From Cheilinus undulatus (lineage: Eukaryota; Chordata; Actinopteri; Labriformes; Labridae), in the NCBI RefSeq assembly GCF_018320785.1, contig NC_054873.1:25510196-25574195 (forward strand): 64,000 bases of DNA, given 5' to 3'. Below the pieces are notes generated by a model. It had not been told where the DNA came from. It searched no databases and saw only the letters and a list, made by a program, of their open reading frames with translations. Positions 37,489-47,551 of this stretch are shown here, in pieces; position 1 is the first letter of the stretch; the number at the start of each line of letters is the position of its first letter. A program made the translations under genes and the position numbers.

Positions 37489-39090
37489 CAAAAGTGTGCC
37501 ATGCTATCATTGAAGTTTGATATTTAAATTATTAGTTCGTACCACTCTTTAAAAAACTTTTCCAACCCATTTGGCCACTTATAGTTGCCATCTCCCTCAA
37601 TTTAGCACACTTTTCCCCCTTTTTTCCCCCCCTCTTCACAATTTTGCCACATTTTAACCACTTTTCATCACCTTTTTCTCCTCCCGTTTCTGCCACTTTA
37701 AACACATACTTTTGCCACTTTTAAACCATTATCACCACTTTTTAACTGCTTTTTTACCATGTTTTCTGCCCAATTTTGTTACTGTTAACCCATTTTCAAA
37801 AATCTTGTTTTTTTCTGCCAATTTTTGCCACTTTTAAGCCATTTTTGTCACTTTAAGTTTTCAATCAGTTTTTCTGCCAACTTGCCTCTTTTTGTACATT
37901 TTAATTGTATTTCACTGTGTTTTTGCCACTTTAAACCCATTTTTGTCACTTGTAACCAATTGTCAGCTCTATTTTTGTCTCTGTTCACCCGTTTTTGCCA
38001 CTTTTAACACATTTTTCATACCACTTTTAACACATTTTAGCAAACCCATTTTGTCACTTGCAAACCCATTTTCACCTCTATTTTTGCCTCTTTTTTTCTC
38101 TCATAACCATTTTTTGCCACATTTAACCCATTTTAATTCTATTACAAGAAATGGTTTATAATTTGAAGAAGACTATAACAACAACACAAATAAATACAAC
38201 ATTGGTTGCATTTGATTAGAGTGGTGGTTATTAAGGTTAAAAAAACATGATTGTAACCTTAAAATGGACCATGATTCTGTAGACCTCCATTGTCCCCCAT
38301 TCAGCTTGACCCCATCAAAGCTTTCTCTTTTATCCCCCTTAGGGGTTGCCTTGCAGCTTATAAATGTATTTTACCTTCAAATTTAGTACACTGTCACTTA
38401 AATTCTTTCTCCTCTGTCTTACTTGTTTGGCTCAACCAAAGAGTGATCATATGATAAAGATTTTTTTTATAATTCCCTACATTTTTCATTTCTAAAAACA
38501 GCATCAGAAAAATGGCTGCCATGGTTTCCTAAAGTTTGTCTTGTGCTGTCTCCAGAATAAAACAAAAACAATTCTTAGAATATAACTTGTACAGCTGTGG
38601 TACATGAGGACAATTTAAAGCATCTGAAACACCCTCCACTGTAAGAACAACAGTCTGTTCACTGGCATAAACTATATTTGTTCAGACACTTACAAGTGCT
38701 CATAAATTCCTTGGAGGCTGCTGACTCCTTCTTTGAACCTTTATCTTGCAAACACACCATGATGTCAATCCAAGGACGAGCAGTAGTGTGTGTGACGGTG
38801 TTTACTGTTTATTATTTGATAGGAATTCATTCCAGTCCAAAGGAAAGGCTAAGTATATCCTGACTCTGACAGAAGATATCTCTGGTGCTTTGTGCCTGTG
38901 TGTCAGTGGCATAGCTGAGCAGAGACTGTGCATGAGCTACAACTACAATAACCTTTTCAGAACACTGGAAAGGACATACCAAGATCAAACGAAATACAAT
39001 ACTACACCTTTAAGTGTGTCTTTGCAATGTATGCTTCAGATCTATTGTAAATATATTCGGCTGAAACAAATCATGGGCATTATCTACAAA

Positions 39091-39096
39091 TTTATT
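39091..39096 (-). terminator. Polyadenylation signal candidate, troponin I
   Basis: AATAAA on the minus strand lies about 150 nt after the troponin I stop codon. Confidence 0.5.
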
Positions 39097-39243
39097 GTGT
39101 TTTTTTCTTTTTACATTACAGCATTATCAGGCAGTAATATACTGTGTATTCATAATGCTTTTAACAATGGACAGTTTCTCATTTTACAAAAGACTTTTTT
39201 TTCTTTTTTCATGAACTCCAGTTTGTTTTATAACTCCCTAACC

Positions 39244-41217
39244 TCATGCATCAAACATCTTCTTCCTGCCCTTCATGTCAGACATGGCCTCCACGTTCTT
39301 ACGCCAGTCTCCAACCTCCATGTTCAGCTCCTAAGAACAACACAATCAAACCATGAGGTTTCAGAGGCATCATTTTCTTTAAAATATTTCTATTAAATCT
39401 GGTTGAGCAGCCATACCTTCTCTTGTTTGATGTCCTCTTTCTTTACAGACTTCAGGTTCGCTCTCAGGTCCACAGACTCCTTGTTTTTGGAGCCAAAGAG
39501 AGCTCTCATCATCTCGTCTGCCGACACTCTCACCTTCCTCAAAGCTGGCTTCTTGAACTTTCCTCCGAGGTCCTGTACTTTCAGGTTCAGTTCATTGATC
39601 TGGAGATGCAAAAACAGAGTTAGAAAACTCTAGCTGTTAAAGAACTATCTTTCTTGATAAAGCCAGCATGATTTATTTTATGTGGTTTACTGTGAATATT
39701 ACATACATCCCTGTAGTTTTTGATGACTTTAGCCTCAAAGTCGTAGCGCTCCTCATCCACCACATCAATCTGTGAATGTAACTCCTTACAGACTTGCTGA
39801 AAACCAAGACAAAATCAGGTTTCAACTCAGGTTCATGAACTGCTGTGTTCACTTCATTTCCATTTTTTTGTTTTTAATTTTCACCTGCAGTTCCCCCATG
39901 TCTAAGCCAGTGAGTTGCAGTGGTGGAAGCTTTTCTCCCAGGTAGCGAACCTTCTCTTCCTCTCGTGCAACCTTCTCTGCTTCCAGCTCCTCTGTTGCAC
40001 GAGCCAGCAGAAGGATCTGAGGGTGTCAGAGAGAACATGGAGAGAGATTTGTGTAGTGTTCAGTCAATGCCCAGTGCTAACTAGGTTATAAAAAAAAAAA
40101 AGGAATATTTGCATTGAGTGTGTCATAAGTCTGAAAGAAAATGTAATACATAAAACAGTTACCTTCAATGACAGCTTGCGAGAGGCTGAAATCTTGCATT
40201 TTGGCTGAAAACAATAAAAAAACACATGTAAAACATTTACTGGAAACATGCTACAATTGAAATACCTAGTTAACACTGCTGTTTGAATTGCTGCTTAGAC
40301 ATGACAGTAGATATTTGATCTACATCTATGAAGTGCTCTTCTAGTGTTCTGACCAATTACAGTGTTTTAAACAACACGCCACACATGCACATGAGCACTG
40401 TCCTAAGGAGCAATCAGTTGCTTGGTATCTTGCCCAAGGACACTTTGACATGTAACTCCAAGAACCTGGACTCAAACCTCTACCTTCTCATAAGTGGCTG
40501 TTACCTCTTGGTCACAACTGTGACAATTAATATGTCCTTTTATACCTGCAGCACTTAAAATCCAGGATGTATCAACAGATTGTATTCATTTATGAAGTGC
40601 TATGCGCCTCATGTTATCCCATTAAAAATGGCCTCTAACCATGCAAAAAAAGTTGATTTCCCTGAACAACACAGCACCATCCACACTTTTATTTGCAATG
40701 CTAATCCTTTGGTACTCAAAACCTGCAACGATTAAGGTGCTAACAGCACATAATCATGAGCAGGAGATTAAATGACACCACATGATACAATATGCTTTGT
40801 AAAAACTTTTTTCCCAGGGTAGCTGTTAAAATTCAGAAAGCAGATTCAGTCATTCAAACATGAAAGCATAGCATCATTCATAATCACACTCATTTCAAGC
40901 ATGTCTACCTTTGCTTCTGGCTTGGAGGCCATGGGTGGGGGTCTGTACTACGGAGAAAGGAACAAAGACACTGCATTTTAGTTAAATTACACCAACTCTC
41001 ATAAATTCATTTAGTGCTTTAATTGAGAAAACGTTTTAAGACATGCAGGCTGTCACTTACATCGCTGTGGTGTTAAATTTGTTGGAAAAGAGAAATCAAT
41101 AAAACACAAACAAAAGAAAATGTTATTAGTTGGGGACAAAATAAATGCTAACCCGACCAATAAACACTCTAGAAAAATGATTAAACTGTGTGATGATAGA
41201 ACTTACTCGTCAGACAT
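39244..41217 (-). CDS. Troponin I, slow/cardiac-like, complete, eight coding exons
   Basis: Inhibitory subunit of the striated-muscle troponin complex; it blocks actomyosin at low calcium and binds troponin C and T. Exons in transcript order: 41217-41207, 41064-41061, 40947-40909, 40204-40163, 40016-39885, 39796-39707, 39599-39417, 39330-39244. They total 588 nt, giving 195 residues and TGA, with all junctions GT-AG and in phase. Residues 1-18 ([18 protein letters not shown]) extend the N-terminus. Then come [11 protein letters not shown] (22-32), the troponin-T-binding helix (about 33-105; [16 protein letters not shown]), the inhibitory segment [12 protein letters not shown] (119-130), [13 protein letters not shown], and the conserved end [12 protein letters not shown]...GRKKMFDA. 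The end and [11 protein letters not shown] fit slow skeletal (TNNI1) or cardiac (TNNI3) types better than fast (TNNI2). The cardiac Ser23/24 kinase motif RRRSS is absent, and the position matching cardiac Thr143 is Ala125. The gene is convergent with b4galnt3 and divergent from c2cd5. I leave the symbol empty because the paralogue (tnni1-, tnni3-like or another) cannot be fixed here. Confidence 0.93.
41061..41064 (-). other. Four-nucleotide microexon of troponin I
   Basis: Minus-strand CGAT is bounded by AACACCACAG before it and GTAAGTG after it. It is needed to keep frame: exon 1 supplies 11 coding nt, this supplies 4, and the next exon starts cleanly at TAC, giving MSDDD-YRPPP. Skipping it would shift the frame. 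Confidence 0.8.
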
Positions 41218-41560
41218 TGTTGAGCCTTTAAAAAGGTAAAAGGAGGAAAAATAATCCACTGAAAAACAGAAAATCACACCTTACACTGGTTTTCCGATCA
41301 CGTCTTGGTTAAGAGTAAGAAATTGGTGATATTTGAGAGCTGTTAGCTTTATCTGCTCTACAAATATCTTCAGTTGCGAAGATGTATCTCTCCACTAAAT
41401 CTGTTTTGAAGAAAAAAAAAAAAAGATTTATCCTACCTCGTGTCGCAGGTTTTTCCCAAAAATGAATGACAGCAGTAAAGTCAGCTGTGCTTTTGCTGCC
41501 AAGAGGACATCCAACCAGTATGGTACTTTGGAATAGGGTTGTAGTGAGACATCTTGTCAT
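41218..41560 (-). other. Troponin I 5'UTR with a probable non-coding first exon
   Basis: On the minus strand a donor AG|GTAGGA lies at 41436/41437 and an acceptor TTTTTAAAG lies about 9 nt before the ATG (near 41226-41228). This suggests a non-coding exon 1 (about 41437 to 41560) spliced into the ATG exon. The transcription start is a guess. Confidence 0.5.
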
Positions 41561-41700
41561 TGTAAATTTATGACTCCGCCCATCTCTGTGTGAAAAAAAA
41601 TTATTGGTCGGTCAGCAGGATTTACGGCTAAAGCTTTGCTCGTAAAATCAACAAGTCTGCTTTGACCGGTCTGATTATCACCTCTGCTGGTAGGGATGAT
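41561..41700 (-). promoter_or_regulatory. Probable troponin I promoter
   Basis: Upstream of the proposed first exon the minus strand carries GGGCGGAGTC (about 41572-41581) and CCAATAA (about 41602-41609), a GC box and a CCAAT box in plausible positions. I did not see a canonical TATA or MEF2 site. Confidence 0.4.
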
Positions 41701-42402
41701 GTCCCATTAACAAACAGGGTGGTTCCCAGTCTGAAAAGTAAGCTGGCCAAAGCACATACCTTCAGAGCATAACACAAACAGGCTACATAATTCAGATTAA
41801 TTTGATTTATACGTACAGTAGGAGTTTAAATTTATTTCTAGGTTTAGCTTTCTTTATTTTTGAGGGAAATACAGAGAAATGTCGCAGTTAAAGAATTATT
41901 AGACTCAAATGTTATTTCTGTCATCCACAGAATGCAGGATGTTCACTCTAGGCAAGATTGGACTACTCTTTTATAGGCTAAGTTGGAGACCATTAAGCTT
42001 TAATGTTATATTAATTTTTTAAAACTTAAGTCAACAGTTGCTAAAGGCTTCATTTCTTCTCAATACATCCATTATATAGTTTAATTGTGTTGCATTAAGA
42101 TAAATACTAAATTTGGTAAACTAACAATGCAAATTTGTACGCTAGTATACTATATTCACTTAGGGTAACATGCTAATGCTTGTTTACTAAGACTACAAAG
42201 GTGAAGCTACTGGAAATGTCACCACTTTTGGGTCTTTGGCCATCACCTTGACCTAATTATAGACCCAGGGGAAATAAGGAAAAGCTAAGTAATTAGCCTT
42301 CAGTTGGTCTTAGAAGGGCATTACTATGTGCACTAAATTAATGACAGTCCAACACGTGGGGCAGTCCCACACCAAAAAAAGAAGTCTCCAATGACCATCT
42401 CA

Positions 42403-43841
42403 TACAGTGCCTTTAAAAAGTATTCACCTTCTTGGATGTTTTACCCTTTTATAGATTCTATCAATCAATCATGGTGAATTTTATTTATTTATTTTGACAA
42501 CCCCTCTTTAATTCATTAGATTTCAACAAAGTAATATCAATTACATTAAAACATGTAATGTAAAATAAATGACTGCATTCAACCCATTTCAAGTCATTAT
42601 TTAGTAGATGCACCTTTGGCTGCAATCAAAGCACTGAGTCTGTGTGAATAGGTCACAATCAAGCCTGCATATCTGGACACTGCAATTTTACTCCATTCTT
42701 CTTTGCAAAACTGCTCAAGCTCTGTCAGGTTGCATGTGGATCAGGCCTTTTTGAGTCCATTCACAAATTCTCTACTGGATTGAGGTCTGGGCTTTGACTT
42801 GCCCTCTCCAGAACATTCACCTTGTTGTCTTTAAACCATTTCTGGTCATTGTCTTGCTGGAAAGTAAATTTAGTTCTCCTTCAAAGCCATAGTTTGGTTG
42901 CAGACTGAAATGTCTTTTTACCCTCTACCTTTACAAGCCTTCCAGGGATGGCTGCTGAGAAGCATCCCCACAGCATGATGCTGACACCACCATGTTTCAC
43001 AGTGGGGATGATGTGTTTGTGGTGATGTGTAGTGTTTGGTGTCTTGTCTGATGGCTGAAAAGCATCATTTTGGTCTCATCAGACCAAAGAAGTAACCTCC
43101 ACATGGCATCTCCTACATGCCTTTTGTCAAACTGTGATGAGATTTAATCTCAGACTTGAGATTTAATATGAGTTTTCTTCAGCAGTTGCTTTCTCTTTGC
43201 CACTGTCCCATAAAACTTTGACTCATGAAGACACCGGACAGCAGTTGTATGCAGACTCTCCCATCTTGGCTGCTGAAATTTGTAACTCCTTTAGAGAAGT
43301 CATAGGTGCCTTGGTGGTCTGGTCTCCCTTACGAGTCTCCTTCTTGCATGTCACTCAGTTTGCGAGGATGGCCTGATCTTGGCAGATTTACACAAGTGTC
43401 ATATTCCTTTCATGTCTTATTGATGGATTTAACTGAACTCCATGTTCAGTGCCTTGGATTTTTTTGTATCCATCCCCTGACTTATACTTCTCAAAACAAA
43501 GATTATCTGAGTTGCTTGGAGTGTTCTTTTGTCTTCATGGTGTAATGGTAGCCAGGAATACTGATTAACCAGTGACTGGACCTTCCAGACACAGTGTCTT
43601 TATACTACAGTCACTTGAGACACATTCACTGTACTCAGGTGATCCACGTTTCACTAAATGGGATATTACCAGCACCAATTGGCTCGGCCTCTGTTGAATT
43701 AGGCCAAAAGCTTTAGAGAGGATGAATATTTATGCAGTCACTTATTCAAACTTACTTTTTTCTGTGAAATTGGCATCGATTTGTAGAAATCTGTTTTCAC
43801 TTCGACATTAAAGATGTCTTGTTTTATTGTTAGGCACTGTG
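42403..43841 (-). mobile_element. Tc1/mariner-like relic C
   Basis: It begins TACAGTGCCTTTAAAAAGTA and ends near TTAGGCACTGTG, so both ends are recognisable. The minus strand carries decayed transposase blocks, including KHGGG-type sequence near 42985-43015 and a C-terminal half around 42600-42870. It is the most complete of the three related relics, but its frames are broken. Confidence 0.85.
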
Positions 43842-45749
43842 TTGGTGCTAGTGATAAGGTTCAGCATCTGGGAACCAAGAATGTGAATATTAATGTAGGA
43901 AAAGTCAAAATTTGACCTACTGAGGTCACAACTGCTTAAAAAATGACAAAAGATCAGTAGGACAGTATCATTTTAGCATAAAGCTTTGTAAAGGATTTAA
44001 GTTAGGTCTATTGATTGTTTTGTACTGACTTACAGAATGGTATATACAGACCCAGTAAAGAAAAAGGAAAAAAAAATGCTTGTGAAGCACTTCTTCAGTT
44101 TTGTGTAAAATATAATTATCGGAGGACACTCACAAGCTCTGGACATTTACAGCAGCACTAAAGGTTCAACTTGAAACATAAACCCATTCTTTGTACCTGT
44201 AGTTGTTGTTAAAGCACTGTAGCCAGGCTCCTAGCATGCAGACTACACTCGCAGACACATTCTAACCAAGTTCACCTGCTCTGAATGTCTGTGGAGGGAA
44301 CAAACACAATAACACAGCTGTGATTCAAACCAAGGACACTTCTTTGATGTGGGATGACAGCGCTAACCATGAAACTAATATTTCTGAAAGGATGTGTACA
44401 GCTTTATGATGATTACCAGGAAAGCATGTAGTGGTTGACTGCTCTGTCATCACTTTATGATGTGGTTGGAAATCATATTTATGTACCTTTTCTGTACCAA
44501 AAATTGAATAAATATTCAAATAAATAAAGAGAGTTTGAAAAATATGCTGTATATGTTTTGCACATTGTTTTAGATATTTATGTGTAATAATGAAACCAAA
44601 TAATAGACATTGTTACCCTTTTATTTTCTGTGGCACAGTGCTGCTGCCATCCTGAAAAGACTTGAAAATGTCCTTGATGGAGTCAGTGTCCTCTGACATT
44701 GTTTCTGTCTTTGAGAGTGATGATATGTTTTGTGGGCCTATAGGAATAAAAGCATGTTGTGATTTATACAGAGACAAGTTTAGTGTTGTCTCCAGCTGTA
44801 CAAGACAAAATGCAGCACTGTATCTATTTAAAGCTCAACAGTGCCTTTGTCGTCTTCCCAGCCCTCAGTTATTGCTTTACATATTAAGCAAAAAATGAGA
44901 ACTTCTTCTTTTTTTCAGAAAAACGACATTAAAAGTCATTATTTAGGATATTTATGGTAGAAAGTCATGTGTAACTTAATCTTGAGTAATGAGTCAAACT
45001 TCAGAATTCACAGGATGGTAGAGACATTTGTCCTCGTGGATACATACAGGACAGAAATACCAACCAATAGTCTAACACCTCTCACTCACATACTACATGT
45101 ATATAACTGAAATTGTCAGTGGTGTTGTCTGGTGTACATGCAAGTATATGGAGTATACCAATTTATTTTTGTGTTTCCACAGAGTATACCTGCTTCAAAG
45201 GTAACTACAAAGTAATCTGAGTATTCTAGTGTTTTGCTTTTTCACCCTCAAACAGTGATAAGAAGTATGGAATAGTTCACTAAAAGTGCATCAGTTTTCT
45301 CAGCCTGCTATCAGTGGGCCAGTGGTGATTGTATAAGCTGCTCCTCTTTTGCCACCCATTCTTAGGGGAACTAACTATGCAAGCTAGTCTTACATATCTT
45401 TATAACACACTGTGGTTATCCTTTGCTGCTTGGCCACTTAAAAATGTGAAGGATAAATTAGGAGTATGCCCATATCTCCAGGCATGCATCAATGAAAATG
45501 GCAGCACATGTATGAATAAATACAGCATATGTTTGTTTGCTTTTTGATGTGTGGTTATTGATTCCCAATTATGTTAAATGTTATGGTTTCAGCATTGAGT
45601 ATCGTGGAAATTATACTTGAAATTTTCCAGTTAAAAATAAAAAAATAGAACAGGTAATAGAACAAATTGTAAAATCAGACAAAAGCATTACTGTGTGTAC
45701 ATTATACATCACATTTAAACTGAGTCCCTGCATCCTCTGAGCAGGGTGC

Positions 45750-46430
45750 TTGTACTTTTTTGAGTACATTTTGAAATCAGTACTTTTACTTCTACACAGG
45801 CCTGCCCACAGAATTGGCCGGGACCCCTGAAAAACCCAGTGGATGGGCCCCCCATTTACGATGGCAAGCTGGAGTTCTTTTGGTCATGTTTCTATCTGAT
45901 TGTTGTTTTGATGTGAGACACATTTGCACCATGAATGAAGTTATCCACAGAGTTAGAAATCAAGACTGGGACTTTAGGTGCTTTAATAAGACGCACAGTG
46001 CATATTCTTCATCTGTAAAAGTGCCTTGCTACAAGGTTGACTCTGCTTTGTTATGTCCAGAGGAGACTCACCTTACCACAAATGTAGTTTAACTATTTGT
46101 AGTGTGGCCTAATATAGACACGTTCAATCTATGGGATTTTTCCTTCCGTCAAGTTTGTTGTGTATTTTACTTTTACTACTATGGAGGTGTGACTTTACCT
46201 GAACCACTTGGTTAATAATCTGTTTTCTTGCTGTTTTTGAAAAAAAAAAGATCATATTTTCCTGTACAACTCATCACTAGCTACTCAGTACTTAAAATAC
46301 TTCCTTTTCACTTTTACTTGAAATTCCTTGACGAATACTTCTACTTAAGTAAATTTGAACCAGAGTAACTGTACTCTTACTTGAGTACAACAGTCATGTA
46401 CTTTTTCCAGTCTATGAGTACATCAAGAAG
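45750..46430. repeat. AGTA-rich interspersed repeat, copy 2, apparently interrupted
   Basis: Repeat sequence (TTGTACTTTTTTGAGTACATT, then AGTACTTTTACTTCTAC) is present at 45750-45798 and again at 46280-46430 (TTCACTTTTACTTGAAATTC, CTTACTTGAGTACAACAG). In between is unrelated sequence starting GCCTGCCCACAGAATTGGCC. This suggests an insertion of about 480 bp or two adjacent copies. Orientation is opposite to copy 1 at 19793. Confidence 0.5.
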
Positions 46431-47049
46431 AACATCAAGTTGTTAGCATAGACTGTAAAAAGTTGGGAGCGCGTTCATATCCAGACGGATCATGACGCTG
46501 CCTTCTTTAACGTCGGGGTGCAGTTTGTATTTATGTTCGAAAATTACAGCTAATCAGATCGTTAGTACCATTTATTGGTATTTATGTGTATTTGATATTT
46601 CCTAGAAGAGTTAAAGAAGTATTTACAGGGTTGAGCCTTTTTTGCAGCCAAGGGAACCCTTTCATATTTTTTATTGTGATTCGACGGGGGATTTAACATT
46701 TTCCGAGGTGTACTTGAATGCATCATATACTTACCCGTGAAAACTCATTCATCACGCGCTGTATTCTTACCAAGCTAACGTTAGCCGTTGGCCTGAAGCG
46801 CTGAACGTGTTAAAGTGTAATTATGGTTTAAGTAGCAGGCGCAGATGCATATAACCGAATCTGTTCAGCTATCCTATCAGTTTATCGGTGCATCTATACT
46901 GAGCGACACTTTTCCTGCTTGGATTACGGGGAGCTAACGTCTCGTGTTATGGGAGAGACACGGAGGTCAGACGAGCGGTGGGCTGTCAACGGCGGGTTCC
47001 AAGTAAAACGAGCCTGCTTTGACAGATATCTGTTTGTGTTGTAGCACTG
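46431..47049 (+). promoter_or_regulatory. c2cd5: Probable c2cd5 promoter and non-coding first exon
   Basis: The sequence becomes CpG-richer (GACGGATCATGACGCTG, GTCTCGTG, GACGAGCGG, CAACGGCGGG between 46480 and 46990). A good donor, CACTG|GTAAGC, at 47049/47050 could splice to the acceptor at 47531-47532 just before the ATG exon. The exon start is not determinable. Confidence 0.55.
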
Positions 47050-47551
47050 GTAAGCACGATGCCGTTTGCACTGGGAGTTTCAAGATAATGTTGTTGGTGC
47101 AAAGGTGTTGGCGTGATAGTAAAAAACATGGCCGATCAGGTAGAGCTAAGGAGATTCTGACTGCAATGCAGTTACCCTAAGTGGCTTTCCATGCTAGCCT
47201 TTCTGTGCTAACATAATCAGGCTAACTGTCAGTTGTCGTCGCATGCACGAGTACCAGTTACATAGCTAATTATAAATTGAGTCGATAGTTTATCTCTAGA
47301 ATGGCAAGGAGCCATAAACTCATGGTTTGGTCGGGGAAGCTACTTTATTAGCTAGCGAGTGAGCATGTAAATAGAGGAAAGGGCTCTCCATAGTGTCAAC
47401 AACATATGCCTGAGTAATGAGGAGGCCCACTTGACAGTCTACTCTGTTAGTGACGGCGACGTGAGTAACAGCAGTTGACAATTGAAAGACGGTAACACAT
47501 TAATTGTTTGCACTGGTATAATTTGTTTACAGAACATCTCACAAGTGCACC

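Larger units (their letters stand above)
35585..38360. repeat. TTTTGCCAC minisatellite element, copy 2, split by a LINE
   Basis: The left flank (CTGGCTAACAGTTACCTCATTTTGGAGCTC at about 35627-35654) and right flank (TGGACCATGATT..., CCCCTTAGGGGTTGCC at about 38260-38350) match those of copy 1 at 23108-23997. The tandem array of TTTTGCCACTTTTAACCCA-like units is at about 37570-38150. The element is interrupted at 35666-37488 by a LINE. The sequence right after that LINE (37501-37555) again aligns with copy 1 after its AAAAGTGC. Confidence 0.8.
41701..46430. other. Intergenic region between troponin I and c2cd5
   Basis: It contains Tc1-like relic C (42403-43841) and the interrupted AGTA-type repeat (45750-46430). 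I searched by eye for troponin T exons and found none. The other ORFs (for example 44662-44898) have no splice support or family resemblance. Confidence 0.55.

Noticed and set aside
38746-39396. 216-codon plus-strand ORF
   Set aside because: It overlaps the last troponin I exon and 3'UTR in antisense and has no family features or splice support.
34881-46430. Search for troponin T exons near troponin I
   Set aside because: No Glu/Lys-rich coiled-coil exon series with splice sites was found on either strand in this interval.
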